A DNA stretch of 64,000 nt. Source: Channallabes apus. Lineage: Eukaryota; Chordata; Actinopteri; Siluriformes; Clariidae. The stretch lies in the NCBI GenBank assembly GCA_030522415.1, contig CM060104.1, forward strand, positions 15,411,729-15,475,728, read 5' to 3'. A program made the translations under genes and the position numbers. Shown piece after piece: positions 1-10,460 of this stretch; positions within the stretch are counted from its first letter, which is position 1; each line of letters begins with the position of its first letter. The notes under the pieces were generated by a model. It searched no databases. It was not told the origin of the DNA and saw only the letters and a list, made by a program, of their open reading frames with translations.

Positions 1-79
1 GGATAGCACACACATACACATACTCAAACTTCCACGAGGCCGTCACTTTGCGGATGAAGGGGCGTGGTGCGGGTCTTTT

Positions 80-937
80 TCACCTCGAAGCACTCGCACA
101 CCGCCGCAAACACCTCTGCCTTGAAGTTGCGCCCCTGAACACCTCATCCACTAGCACTCGAGCCGTGGTGGAGGCGCTCTGATCAGGCACAGCGAAAGCC
201 TCCGGCCACTTTGTGAAATAATCCATTGCGACCAGCACATAACGGTTACTGCGATTGGAAATGGGAAATGGCCCAAGAATGTCCACGCCCCTACGCTCCA
301 TGGGTGCCCCCACCCGAAAGTCCTGCAGTGGGGCTCGCGAGCGCTGGGTAGGGCCCTTCTTTGCCGTGCAGGAGTCGCATCTGTGAACAAAGAGTTCGCT
401 ATCAGCATGACAGCCCGGCCAGTAGAAGCGAGCGCGCAACCGCAGCAAAGTTTTGGTTACACCGAAATGTCCCGAACCCGTATGCCCATGAACCAACCCC
501 AGCACACAAGTCCGCGGTACCAGCAGCTGAAAACACTCGCCAGCGCCACACGGCCGTTCCCAGCGGCGGTAGAGTAAACCATCCCGCAACGCTAGGCGGG
601 TAAACAGCGAATGAAGAGCCTTTACCTCTAGCCCCAGATGAGCAATCACGGTATAATCCGGTCTCAGGCCCGCTTTAACCCAACCCAGTACCTGATGCAG
701 AACCAGGTCACTCTCCTGCTTGGCAGCGAGCTGATCACTGTCCAGCTGTGGCACAGGTGAAATGACTGTGGGCGGTGCCCAAGACGAGGCAGTAACTTGG
801 CTGAATGCCGGCGCAGTAAGCTGGTCACCCCCGGGGGGTCCGGAGGATTGAACGGGAGGGATGTTGCGGAATGGAGGTTGGTCTACATCGCAACCGCACA
901 CGCGCTCCTCGACCCACTCGCAGTACCGACAACGCAC
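80..937 (-). pseudogene. Gypsy integrase, 3'-truncated
   Basis: This 285-codon minus-strand frame carries the end of the RNase H/integrase linker and the N-terminal half of a Ty3/Gypsy integrase. A zinc-binding H-H/C-C module is visible: HTGSGHFG, then CDSC about 30 residues on. The start of the DDE core follows, with a VDILGPFP strand holding the first catalytic Asp and then DYFTKWPEA. The frame stops before the second Asp and the Glu, so strand transfer would be impossible. Integrase inserts the cDNA copy into the host genome. The missing C-terminal part agrees with the deletion that also removed most of the adjacent LTR. The first ~90 residues are linker without a recognisable fold. Confidence 0.88.
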
Positions 938-979
938 TTCGCTGCATTGCCGGCGGGATAAAGCATCGGCGTTAGCGTG

Positions 980-1581
980 TTAACCCGTGCAATGGGCTTG
1001 CGACTCCGTTCGGATAGCCAAAAATACCTCCCGTAGGTTAGCTAGCGCGACCTCAAACTCCTTGCTGTGCACAAGTAAATCGTCTAGGTAAACGACACAA
1101 CGGTTGCAAGGAATATCCATCAGCACTTTCTCCATCACCCGTTCAAACGTAGCTGGGGCATTGCATAGACCGAAGGGCATACGCCGAAATTGCCAGAGCC
1201 TTGCCCGATCGAGAATGCGGTTATAGGTCGGTCTTCCAGGGTGAGCTCTACTTGCCAGTAACCACTACGCAGATCCAGCGAGCTAAACCACACCGAGCTC
1301 GCGACATGTTCCAGCGCGTCATCTATCCGCATCAACGGATACGAGTCCTTCCGAGTTACCGCGTTTAATCGCCGGTAATCAACACAAAACCGCAAAGAAT
1401 CGTCCTTTTTACGCACTAGCACAACCGGTGAAGACCATGGCCCATAAGCTGGCTCAATGACGCCTGCGTCAGCCATCTCACGCAGCTTCTGTTCGGTGAC
1501 AGCCCGTTTAGCTAGGGGAAGGCGTCTCGGCTGCAACTGAACAGGAGCTGCATTCCCCGTATCAATCGTGTGCTGCACCAA
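980..1581 (-). pseudogene. Gypsy reverse transcriptase, broken
   Basis: Two overlapping minus-strand frames (1135-1581 and 980-1180) together give the fingers and palm of a Gypsy reverse transcriptase. Visible motifs are the IEPAYGPWSSPVVLVRKKD substrate loop, LRFCVDYRRLN, WFSSLDLRSGYWQVEL with the first catalytic Asp, PFGLCNAPATFERVM, and the catalytic box VVYLDDLLVHS. A frameshift near 1170 separates the two pieces. Directly after the helix that follows YLDD the sequence jumps to a few residues typical of the far end of RNase H, so the thumb, connection and RNase H have been deleted. The catalytic Asp residues remain but the protein cannot be complete. Confidence 0.9.
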
Positions 1582-1902
1582 TTTGGTATGGGTGCAATCG
1601 CACTTATCTACCGCGAAAATGTCAGCGAACTCGTTAAGGAACGATCTGTGTTGAATTCAATCCCGCGCTGCTACGTTTCAAAAACTCGTTTAGCACACTC
1701 GTTCTGTCATGTACCGGATGTTTGTGTGGCACAACCTCTGGAAGAAGACCTCCGGAAGACAAAGTAGCACACACCCCCGGGTGTGTGCTACTTTGTCATG
1801 TGGCTGTGGTTTAGGTGTTAGCAACCTAGCTACGCCGAAGTCCCCACTCAGAGTCCCGTCCATTAAGTTGAGCACCACACCCCACCTTTCCAAAATGTCC
1901 AA

Positions 1903-2175
1903 TCACAATATACAGCTATCCTCAATATTCCCCAGCAAAAAGTCATGAACATAACTGTGCTCGCCTATGTTGACTCGCACCGTGCGACGAGCCCATATCT
2001 TCAGGTAGCTCCCAGACACGGTGCGGATACTGAAGGCGGGGTTGGGCACCTTGCCAGCATGCTCGCCTGGTCCCAACATTCCGTTGAGCAGCAGTGAAAC
2101 AGTGGAGTCCACAAGCGCCCGCAGCGGGACGCCGTCCAACACACAATCTACGTAGACCCCAGCGCGTTGTCCCAC
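1903..2175 (-). pseudogene. Gypsy retropepsin-like protease, damaged
   Basis: A 90-codon minus-strand frame lies between gag and reverse transcriptase, where the aspartic protease belongs. The segment around GVPLRALVDSTVSLL aligns with the flap-proximal strand that normally reads ALVDTGSTVSLL. The catalytic Asp-Thr-Gly triplet is interrupted: Thr-Gly-Ser is absent after the Asp. Retropepsins dimerise and cleave Gag-Pol, and this change would remove activity. Assignment rests on position and on this one motif, so other interpretations are possible but unlikely. Confidence 0.7.
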
Positions 2176-2410
2176 ACATCCCGAACGGAAGTTGGCTCCG
2201 CCAGTTGGGGAAACAGATACAGCTACGGGAGGCGGCTTCCCCTCACTGCCTCCCGGACCTAGTTTAACAGCTGCTGGGGTATGTTGTCCTCGGACTTCAG
2301 AACGTTGCAGCTGTAATCCTGCGGTCCCGGGCCTCGGCGTCGTCGCGGAACCTCGGAGGCTTGCTCGTGGCCTAGCCGTGACGGGTAGCCCTGTCCACGG
2401 CTAGGTTTGC

Positions 2411-2981
2411 CTACCAAGCGCCCCCAAGCGGCGGGGGGTAGCTCGGCTCTTTCGCCGCGATGTTCGACCATGATTGGTTCAGCACGCTCCGGTGCGCGAG
2501 GCATCGTAAGTCCATAGCAAATGCGCCCAGTGGCTCTGAAACGCGCCACTCGCGGACCGCGAGCTCCTCGCCAGCCGCCTCCCTGCGGTCACCCGTGCCG
2601 AACCGGAAGTGGAGCGATTCCCGCAGCTTTGCCCAATCCTTCTGCTCCTCGGCCCGGAGGTCCTCGAGCACCCGGAGTGCGTCGTGATTTCCGTCGGGGA
2701 CCAGACCAGCGGCGAGCTCCACCTGCGTAAAAAATGCGTAGGGTTCGACGGCTAACGGCGCACGCCATTGTAGCTTGGTCCAGCGTAGCGTCGGCGTGGG
2801 GCTCTGCCCTGAGATCCAGTGCCGGAACCCTCGTCTCGCCGCTCTGCTTCTGTCGCGCCGCCTTTTTAGTGCTGGCTCCATCCGGCAGGTGCTTCCTCTG
2901 CAGGAGTTCTGCTGCCACTCGGCGGCCCTCTTTGATCTTCTGCAGATCCTCCACCGTTAGCTCCAACTCAGACATCTCCAT
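2411..2981 (-). pseudogene. Gypsy gag, frameshifted
   Basis: The likely start is the ATG at 2979-2981 (Met-Glu-Met-Ser-Glu), just inside the element after a primer-site-like block at about 2984-2998. About 70 codons on, the reading frame shifts and continues in the frame that ends at 2411. The second frame contains a capsid-like helical stretch typical of vertebrate Gypsy gag: a tract ending VELAAGLVPDG, DLRAEEQKDWAKLRESLHFRFG, and LGAFAMDLRCLAHRS. No zinc knuckle is readable. Gag would form the particle shell. The frameshift is probably decay rather than programmed, since it lies inside gag. Confidence 0.75.
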
Positions 2982-2998
2982 CCCACTTCTGACACCAA

Positions 2999-3242
2999 TG
3001 TAGCATTTTTCTCCACCACTAGGGAACTTGGAGAACGAGTGACCTTGGTGGCTGCCCAATGTAATGACTGGGAGTAGTTTATTGAACCAGCACACCCACA
3101 CGTAGAGAAGGATAGCACACACATACACATACTCAAACTTGGCCGAAACCGCTAACCTAGAACAAACGTCCCAAACAGGGTGAACACAAAAAGAACCCCT
3201 CCCGCAAGGCATGTCGCCAGCCGCCGCCCTGCCCACGCCACA
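2999..3242 (-). repeat. 5' LTR of the Gypsy element (244 bp)
   Basis: On the minus strand it begins TGTGGCGTGGGC and ends GCTACA, giving the TG...CA boundary of an LTR. It is followed by TTGGTGTCAGAAGTGGGA, which resembles a Gypsy primer-site region. A 31-bp piece of the partner LTR is at positions 1-31. Confidence 0.8.
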
Positions 3243-3294
3243 ATATGTTTGTGTTTATTCTTTTTTTTTTTAAGATCAGTAATGAGTTTCTGAG

Positions 3295-5232
3295 TAATTG
3301 GTGTATCATCAGGTAAGGGAAAAGGAGACAAGGAGACTTGGTGGTGGAATGAGGAAGTCCAGGAGTGTATACAGGGAAAGAGGCTAGCTAGGAAGAAGTG
3401 GGACTCTGAGAGGACTGAAGAGAGTAGACAGGAGTACAGGGAGATGCACCATAAGGTGAAGGTAGAGGTGGCAAAGGCCGAACAAAGAGCATATGAGGAC
3501 TTGTATGCTAGGCTGGACAGTAAGGAGGGAGAGGTGGATCTGTACAGGTTGGCGAGGCAGAAAGATAGAGATGGGAAGGATGTGCAGCAGGTTAGAGTGA
3601 TTAAAGATAGACATGGAAATGTACTGACAGATGCCAGGAGGGTGATGGGAAGATGGAAAGAGTACTTTGAGGAGTTGATGAATGAGGAAAACGAAAGAGA
3701 ACAAAGAGTAGAAGAGGTGACTGTTGTGGAGCAGGAAGTAGCAAATATTAGTAAAAGTGAGGTGAGAAGGGCGTTGAAGAGGATGAAGAGTGGAAAGGCT
3801 GTTGGTCCTGATGACATAACTGTGGAGGTGTGGAAGTGCTTAGGAGAGGTGGCAGTAGAGTTTCTGACTAGTTTGTTTAACGAGATCTTGGAGAGTGAGA
3901 GGATTCCAGAGGAATGGAGGAGAAGTGTATTGGTGCCGATTTTTAAGAACAAGGGAGATGTGCAGAGCTGTGGCAATTACAGAGGCATAAAGGTAATGAG
4001 CCATACAATGAAGCTGTGGGAAAGAGTAGTGGAAGCTAGGTTAAGGGCAGAGGTGAGAATTTGTGAGCAGCAATATGGTTTTATGCCTAGAAAGAGTACA
4101 TCAGATGCAGTATTTGCTTTGAGGATGCTGATGGAGAAGTACAGAGAAGGTAATAAAGAGTTGCATTGTGTCTTTGTAGATTTAGAGAAAGCGTACGACA
4201 GGGTGCCGAGAGAGGAGCTGTGGTGTTGTATGAGGAAGTCTGGAGTGGCAGGGAAGTATGTTAGAGTGGTGCAGGACATGTATGAGAGCTGTAAGACAGT
4301 GGTGAGATGTGCTGTAGGTGTGACAGAAGAGTTCAAGGTGGAGGTGGGTCTGCATCAAGGATCGGCTCTAAGCCCCTTTTTGTTTGCTCTAGTGATGGAC
4401 AGGATGACAGATGAAGTTAGACAGGAGTCTCCATGGTCTATGATGTTTGCAGATGACATTGTGCTTTGTAGCGAGAGCAGGGAACAGGTGGAAGAAAATT
4501 TGGAGAGGTGGAGGTACGCTCTGGAAAGCAGAGAAATGAAGGTTAGCCGCAGCAAGACGGAATACATGTGTGTGAATGAGAGGAACCCAAGAGGAACAGT
4601 GAGGCTACAGGGAGCAGAGGTAAAGCAGGATTTTAAGTACTTAGGGTCAACGGTCGAGAGCAACGGAGAGTGTTCAAAGGAGGTGAAGAGATGAGTACAG
4701 GCAGGTTGGAATGGGTGGAGAAAAGTGTCAGGTGTGTTGTGCGATAAAAGAGTATCAGCGAGAATGAAAGGAAAGGTGTACAGGACAGTGGTGAGACCAG
4801 CGATGCTCTACGGCTTAGAGACAGTGGCACTGAAGAAAAGACAGGAGGCAGAGCTAGAGGTAGCAGAGCTGAAGATGTTGAGGTTCTCTTTGGGAGTGAC
4901 AAGGATGGATAGGATCAAGAATCAGTTCATCAGAGGGACAGCCCATGTGAGATGTTTTGGAGATAAAGTCAGAGAGGCCAGATTGAGGTGGTTTGGACAT
5001 GTTCAGAGGAGAGATTGTGAATATATTGGTAGAAGGATGCTGAGGTTGGAACTGCCAGGCAGGAGGTCTAGAAGAAGACCAAAGAGGAGATTTATGGATG
5101 CAGTGAGAGAGGACATGAAGTTAGTTGGTGTGAGAGAAGAGGATGCAGAGGATAGGGTTAGATGGAGGCAGATGATTCGCTGTGGCGACCCCTGAAAGGG
5201 AACAGCCGAAAGACAAAGAAGAAGAAGAAGAT
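3295..5232 (+). mobile_element. 5'-truncated RTE-type LINE
   Basis: The element is flanked by a perfect 16-bp direct repeat (3279-3294 and 5233-5248), the target-site duplication. It starts inside the linker between endonuclease and reverse transcriptase, so the endonuclease is missing, as usual for LINEs whose reverse transcription stopped early. It ends with CTGTGGCGACCCCTGAAAGG and a short (GAA)n tail, typical of RTE-type elements of fish. It landed in DNA just left of 5249, next to the Gypsy LTR. Confidence 0.9.
3303..5195 (+). pseudogene. RTE reverse transcriptase, one premature stop
   Basis: The frame is open from 3303 through the ATG at 3444 to a TGA at 4692-4694, then continues in the same frame to 5195. 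The TGA is a single-base CGA to TGA change, consistent with CpG decay. Visible motifs: GKAVGPDDITVEVW, VLVPIFKNKGD, GNYRGIKVMSHTMKLWE, the palm strand VFVDLEKAYDRVPREELW, LHQGSALSPFLFALVMD, and the catalytic MMFADDIVL (FADD form of YxDD). The C-terminal part holds the RTE-type WFGHVQRR segment. The protein would copy its own RNA at a nicked chromosomal site. Apart from the missing endonuclease and the one stop it is close to intact, which suggests a fairly recent insertion. Confidence 0.92.
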
Positions 5233-5248
5233 GTAATGAGTTTCTGAG

Positions 5249-6001
5249 AATTACAACTGCTCAAGGCATCCAAATCAAGTTGGCTGTGATGCACTAAATT
5301 AAAAACATAACTAACAGAATAAAACATTTTAGTTTAACTTGTTCACAGGTTAGTGTACTGTATGCTGTCTGAATACAGGTTTCGATATCTGCCATGTTCA
5401 TTTTATCACGCTTCACAAGCCTAACATAACCAACAATACTGTGTTTGTTTTTACATGCCAAGAGCCTGGAGGTGAATGTATGAGAGTGTCTCCTGAAATG
5501 TCTTATGGTGTATTTAGTGGAAGATGTGGACCAACTGATTAAGCACTGGTAAGCATTTGTTCATAAAGCATTTCAACCTTAGAACTGAAAAATGTTACTG
5601 AATTGATAAATTAGCATTGCTCAAAGGTCCAGGTGGCAGCTTGGTGGTGCTGGGGTTTGAACCTGTTAGCTTTCAGTCAGTATACCAATGTCCAAAAACG
5701 TCACAACTACCTCTTACCCTTCATATTCACAAATATGGTCAGTGGCATTATCAGCTGCAGCACAATCTTTACACAGGGCCATTATTTTTTTTAAATCATA
5801 GTATGTATTAACATTAGTTACATACAGTATATGCTCTTAAACCTTGTGGAAAGACTTCACAGAAGAGTTGAAGCTGTTATACAGTAGCTGCAAAAGGCCA
5901 ACATCATATTAAACCCTATGGATTAAGAAGTGGATGTTACTCAAGTTTATACTGTATGCATGTGAAGGCAGGCGAGTCAATACTTTTGGCAATATAATGT
6001 A
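5249..6001. other. AT-rich DNA without recognisable gene
   Basis: Between the LINE duplication and the SINE I see no coding signal, no inverted repeat and no named repeat. The longest open frames are under 70 codons and show no motif. Confidence 0.6.
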
Positions 6002-6016
6002 ATATATATATAGTGT

Positions 6017-6221
6017 GGGCGGCGCGGTGGTGTAGTGGTTAGCACTGTCGCCTTGCACCTCCAGGGTCTGGGTTCGATTCCCCGGCCAGGCTCGATTCCC
6101 GTCTCTGTGTGCATGGAGTTTGCATGTTCTCCCCGTGCTTGGTGGGTTTCCTCCCACAGTCCAAAGATATGCAGGTTAGGCTAATTGGCGTTCCTAAATT
6201 GCCCGTAGTGTGTGATTGGGT

Positions 6222-6256
<35 letters not shown>

Positions 6257-6385
6257 CCCTGCGATGGATTGGCACCCTGTCCAGGGTGTACCCCGCCTAG
6301 TGCCCGAAGTCTCCTGGGATAGGCTCCAGGTCCCCCGCGACCCTGAACAAAGGATTAAGCGGTATAGAAAATGAATGAATGAATG
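6017..6385 (+). mobile_element. tRNA-derived SINE, copy 1
   Basis: The head starts GGGCGGCGCGGTGGTGTAG and holds RNA polymerase III promoter boxes: an A-box-like GGTGTAGTGGTTAGC and a B box GGTTCGATTCC. The body contains GGAGTTTGCATGTTCTCCCC and a (GT)n stretch. The tail reads GGGATAGGCTCCAG, then an AAGCGG...(AATG)n end, which resembles a LINE-derived 3' end. Flanking DNA repeats as ATATATATAGTGT on both sides, consistent with a target-site duplication in a TA-rich site. Related copies are at 57807-58095 and 41040-41195. Confidence 0.85.
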
Positions 6386-6403
6386 ATATATATATATAGT
6401 GTG

Positions 6404-7003
6404 TGTGTGTAATAATTACATTTAACTTGATGCACCTTAATCCTAGGTTTTTTTTTTTTTTTTTTGCACTCATAGAGAGCATTAAGTGATTTTTACATGC
6501 ATACATCAGACACTGTTTTGCCAAATAGGACATTTGTTAGACAAGTTGCTCTTTCTTTTATTAGGTTGTTCAGAAAGATGAAGCTCAGGCAGAACTTGTG
6601 AGGTGCATGATTGCCCTGTTTGTCCTCAGGTAGGAAGAGGACTGTCTTTAGCCACCACATGAAATCGGGATTGTGACTTATTGAGTTTCTATCAGTCGCA
6701 CATGAATGTTCCATGTTGTTTGGCCTCATCTATGCACTAAACTTGAGCTATCTTGGTGAGCTCAAACATACTTTTGTGGCCCTGTAGAAAATATTTAGGG
6801 AACGTATTCTTTATTGACATTAAAATATAAAATTTTGGTCACTTTGTCAAACAATTGTCAAATTTTCACATGGTTCGTAAAAATAGGTTTATACAGTTCT
6901 TAAGCTTAAGTTATTAAAAATGCATTGTTTTATTTATAAAAAAAATTAGTTTTCTGTCTTTTAATTGGAGAAATAATAGTACAACAAAAAGAAAAGGTAA
7001 TGT
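6404..7003. other. No feature recognised
   Basis: AT-rich DNA with a poly-T run at 6449-6465. No coding motif or repeat boundary was found between the SINE duplication and the solo LTR. Confidence 0.55.
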
Positions 7004-7471
7004 TGTGAGGGTTGCTCACTAGAGGGCACTGTGTGTTGTAGTTTTTGTTGGTAAACTCAGTTTCCCAGAAGGCACCTCGGTCAGGTGATGCACGTGCTCA
7101 CCTGAACGAGGTAGCTCAGTCATGTTATAAATAGCTGGTTGTTCTGGGAAACTGGGTTGAGCATTGTTTAATTTCAGTTCTGGGGGGTGTTCTTCGTACG
7201 TTGCTAACTCAGTTAGCTGGATTTGATTGTTATGGATTTGTCCTGATCTTGGATTGTTTCGTCCTTCGATGCTCATCTCGCATTTGCTGTCATAGCAACA
7301 TGTCCGTAAGCTTGAACCTGCTCGGTAGCAGGTTTATTTCATGTAAACAGGATTAAGGCTGCGCTCCTGCCGGGTTATGATTGGTTGAAATGGTGAAGTC
7401 ACATCTGATTGGTTAAAGAGCGCTGACGTGGACTGACTCACGTGGGGAAAGAAAAGTATCTTGCATATATA

Positions 7472-7688
7472 TGGTCTTGAGGGCTGTCTCGTGCCTAGAG
7501 TTTATTATAATAATAAAAAACCTATGAATTTATGTTCTAATATAATATTTGATAGCAATTACATATATATATATATATATATATAGGTACGGCTTGTCAT
7601 ATTGATATCAAATATTATATTAGAACATAAATTCATAGGTTTTTTATTATTATAATAAATTCTAGGCACGATACAGCCTCAAGACCAT
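7472..7688. repeat. Long near-perfect palindrome, ~86-bp arms
   Basis: The arms 7472-7557 and 7602-7688 are reverse complements with only a few mismatches, separated by about 44 bp including a (TA)n run. One arm carries TTATGTTCTAATATAAT and the other its complement. A third partial copy of the arm lies at 9247-9285 in the same orientation as the left arm. Confidence 0.85.
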
Positions 7689-7759
7689 TGTTTATTTTGT
7701 AACACATTTATTTCAGGCGTTCGTTATGAATATGCAAAAAAATAATAATAATAATAATA

Positions 7760-7812
<53 letters not shown>

Positions 7813-7818
7813 TATATA

Positions 7819-8494
7819 CAGAGGTGGAAAGTAACGGATTACATTTACTCGCGTTACTGTAATTGAGTAGCTTTTTTGTGTATTTCTACTTTTTAAAGTA
7901 GTTTTAAAAATCTGTAATTTTACTTTTACTTAAGTACGTTTTGTTTGAAGTATTGTAATTCACTACATTTTAAATCATATTCGCTACTGAGTAAAAAATA
8001 AATGAATGAAAATTATAAAATACAAATATTATGCTTTGTATAAATGCTCCGTTGCGGCGCGTGTGTGTATCATGTCCTGGTCGCGCGCCGCTCCAGACTC
8101 CACTCCAGGTTTTCTGACATCGGCATCTTCCTGACCTTCCACACGGTCGCTTCCGCCCTGAGTGACGTCATCGACTAGCGCGACCATGTATAAACCGGAG
8201 AGAGACGCAGGAAAGAGGTTGTGATTTTGGCTGTGTATTCTGGTTTTGACTTTTTGCCTCCAATTGACTTTGATTATTGCTTTGTCCCTTTGGTTTGGTT
8301 GGTCTTTGTATATATTTGTAGATAATTTCATTGTTTTTGGTTTAGGGAGTCCGGGAAGGTACCTGTATTTTTGTTTGTGTGTGTGGTTTTTTTTGTGTGT
8401 TTTTTTTGCAGGTAATCTAGCTACTAAATATAAATACCATTTTGTTTAAATTATTTTGGCCTGGGTCCAACCTGAATCTGATCCTCCTCCTCCT

Positions 8495-8535
<41 letters not shown>

Positions 8536-9003
8536 AAACCTCATTATTTCATCAGTTAATGATTGGATCTAGTTCTTTCTGCCATATACCACCATTTCCA
8601 TACAGTTATATATATTATAAATAGAACCCTGAACCATTCTTTTGCTGTATGACCCTAGACTGGGACGTAACACCATATTTAAGTGACCACTTTGATTTTC
8701 AAGCACAACAAAGACAACAGCTTTATTATGCAAAGGTGTTCCTTCAGTTAAAAACAACTAGTTTGAGATTTATATCTGCTCATCTTTTTTGAACTACGCT
8801 AGAATGCCTCATCCCACCCCCGCTGTTAAAAAAAATAAAAAAGTAACTCGGTAACTTTTACTCTGAGTACATTTTTTAATGAGCTACTTTTTACTTTTAC
8901 TTGAGTAGATTTTTATAATTGTAACTTTACTTGTACTTAAGTAAAATTTCACTGAAGTAACAGTACTTTTGCTTGAGTACAAAATTTTATTACTCTTTCC
9001 ACC

Positions 9004-9007
<4 letters not shown>
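7819..9007 (+). mobile_element. hAT-like non-autonomous element, copy 1
   Basis: It starts CAGAGGTGGAAAGTAACG and ends with the complementary CTTTCCACCTCTG. The flanks are TATATATA on both sides, compatible with an 8-bp duplication inside a TA repeat. Copies 2 and 3 (46492-47667 and 56283-57463) have unambiguous 8-bp duplications, which supports a hAT-type origin. No transposase frame exists. All three copies share an interior with a TGACGTCA-like site, a TATA-like site and a downstream T-rich tract ending in CAG. Confidence 0.85.
8498..8532. repeat. (TG)n microsatellite inside hAT-like copy 1
   Basis: About 17 TG units. The same position carries a TG run in copy 2 (about 47167-47196) but not in copy 3, so the repeat has changed length since the copies separated. 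Confidence 0.9.

Positions 9008-9076
<69 letters not shown>
9008..9076. repeat. (TA)n microsatellite
   Basis: A pure TA run of about 35 units that is also the right flank of the hAT-like element. A matching TA run lies on its left side (7761-7818). Confidence 0.95.
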
Positions 9077-9082
<6 letters not shown>

Positions 9083-9919
9083 AAAAAAATTCTAATGAAA
9101 AATTGGACAAAACTAATTTTATTATAAAGTATACATATAAAAGTATACATGTTTTTGAAAAAAATATTAATATTTCTATTTTTCCATATACAACATATTT
9201 ATTTTCAAATTTTATTGTCTCATGTAATTTGTAAGATATATGTGCATATTATGTTCTAATATAATGTTTGATAGCGATTATGTGTGTGTGTGTGGGGGGG
9301 GGGATCCATGGCAGGGAAGCATTTCAGCGCATAACACGTGGGGGGGGGGGCATTTCAGGTGTTACAAAACAATTGAGCTTGTTCTTTTGTCATTTCGTCA
9401 ACCAATCAAAGGGCTTGTGATCAGTGTTTCGCCTTTTAAACCAACGCACGCACGCACAATAATCCTAGACAACTCAATCCGGCCAAACTAATCATCAACA
9501 ACAGGTGTGCTCGAAGAACCGATTTAGCCAGAGTGTAATTAGCACGATGATCTCATCTTAGATGTGTCAATTAATCCCGGATGTTTCAAGCGACGTACGA
9601 AGAATACCCCCCTGGTGTATCAGTTCATCTCGGATGTGTCAAGCGACGTACGAAGAGCGGACACCTGTTAAGTGGGTTTTGTTTTGTCTGGTTATGTTTT
9701 GTTTTAAGTTTGTTTAATTCTAGTTGGCCTTTTGGTTTCTGGAGCTTTAAGTTAAGTTTATATTTGTCTTAATTTAGTTTGTCTCTGTGTCTCCTAGCAG
9801 GATTAGCCGCTAGGAGAATTAGCCTTTTGTGTTAATTTCCTCTTTTGTTGTTTACTTTCATGTGAGTAACCTCCTTTGCATGTGTAGTTCTTGGTCTGTA
9901 TAAATATTAACCCGTGCAC

Positions 9920-10260
9920 TACTAACCTGCATAGTCTGTCTAGTCTCCTCGTCTGTTTAGATTTTAGTCTGTTTAGCTACTAACCTGTTTAGCCACAAAC
10001 CTTTATAGTTCTTAGCTTGTTTCATTCCTAGTCTGCTGAGTACCTAGTCTGTTCGCCCCTTGGGTCTCTGGCTACTAGCCTGTTTAGCTACTAGCAGCTA
10101 ATGTGCATAACAGCTAGTAGGCCTAGCCAAGCCTGTCTTGTGTGCGTTTAGCCCCTTGCATGTATACAGTAATCCCCTGTGTTTAGTCCTCTAGTCTGTT
10201 TAGTGTCTTGTCTCGTCTGGTTTGTATCCCATGTCTGTACTGTATATTAGGTTGTGTAAT
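9920..10260 (+). repeat. Degenerate minisatellite in the solo LTR
   Basis: Units resembling CTGTTTAGCTACTAACCTG recur many times with variation, for example near 9950, 9970, 10020 and 10078. It lies downstream of the LTR TATA box. Confidence 0.6.
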
Positions 10261-10460
10261 CCCTTGTCTGTGTATTGGTTAATTATTGTTTTTGTTTATA
10301 GTATGCTCCAAGGTAAAGCCAACTTCCTTTGTTAATGTTTGTTTGGTTTATTTTTATTATTATTATTATTAAAAGACTTTGTTTGCCACCGATATCCCCT
10401 CTGCGTCTACAGTATGCCTCACCTGCATGCCCACAGTCTGATACCTAACAGTACGTGACA

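Larger units (their letters stand above)
1..3242 (-). mobile_element. Defective Ty3/Gypsy LTR retrotransposon
   Basis: Read on the minus strand the order is LTR (2999-3242), primer-site region, gag, protease, reverse transcriptase and integrase, which is the Ty3/Gypsy order. The element lies at the window edge. Its other LTR is represented only by positions 1-31, which match 3110-3140 exactly before the sequence switches to integrase-side DNA, so the 3' LTR and the end of pol have been joined by a deletion. RNase H is missing, the protease motif is damaged and gag is frameshifted, so the copy is dead. Order and motifs are seen directly; the family call is secure, the lineage within Gypsy is not. 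Confidence 0.9.
7182..9612. mobile_element. DNA element with GGGGG-TCTTCGTACG inverted ends
   Basis: The left end GGGGGTGTTCTTCGTACGT matches the reverse complement of the right end at 9593-9612 with one or two differences. The element splits the solo LTR. No transposase is readable, so it is non-autonomous. The superfamily is unclear because I cannot define a convincing target duplication. It contains a long palindrome (7472-7688), TA microsatellites and a hAT-like element. A second copy of the right-end motif occurs at about 9636-9658. Confidence 0.6.
7004..10460 (+). mobile_element. Solo LTR, interrupted by a DNA element
   Basis: The LTR begins TGTGAGGGTTGCTCACTAG and ends CAGTACGTGACA, with flanks AATGT and AATGC (4 of 5 bases alike). 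The left part contains a block that is the reverse complement of 23738-23800, so this LTR is related to those of the small LTR retrotransposons at 23521 and 62356. A TATA box (TTATAAATAG) lies near 7121. The right part holds a polyadenylation-type ATTAAA and a CTCTGCGTC block shared with the other LTRs. No internal region or second LTR is present, so the element has recombined to a solo LTR. The inserted DNA at 7182-9612 is younger. Confidence 0.65.

Noticed and set aside
1570..1767. Plus-strand frame antisense to the Gypsy RT as a gene
   Set aside because: It lies opposite coding DNA with clear RT motifs on the minus strand and has no motif of its own.
3152..3976. Long Ser/Leu-rich minus-strand frame as a membrane protein
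   Set aside because: It is the antisense shadow of the purine-rich RTE LINE; its start falls inside the coding strand and no homologous motif is seen.
6039..6275. THTHTH-rich protein on the minus strand
   Set aside because: Translation of the SINE and its GT repeat.
8884..9150. IYIY-repeat protein
   Set aside because: It is translation of the (TA)n microsatellite.
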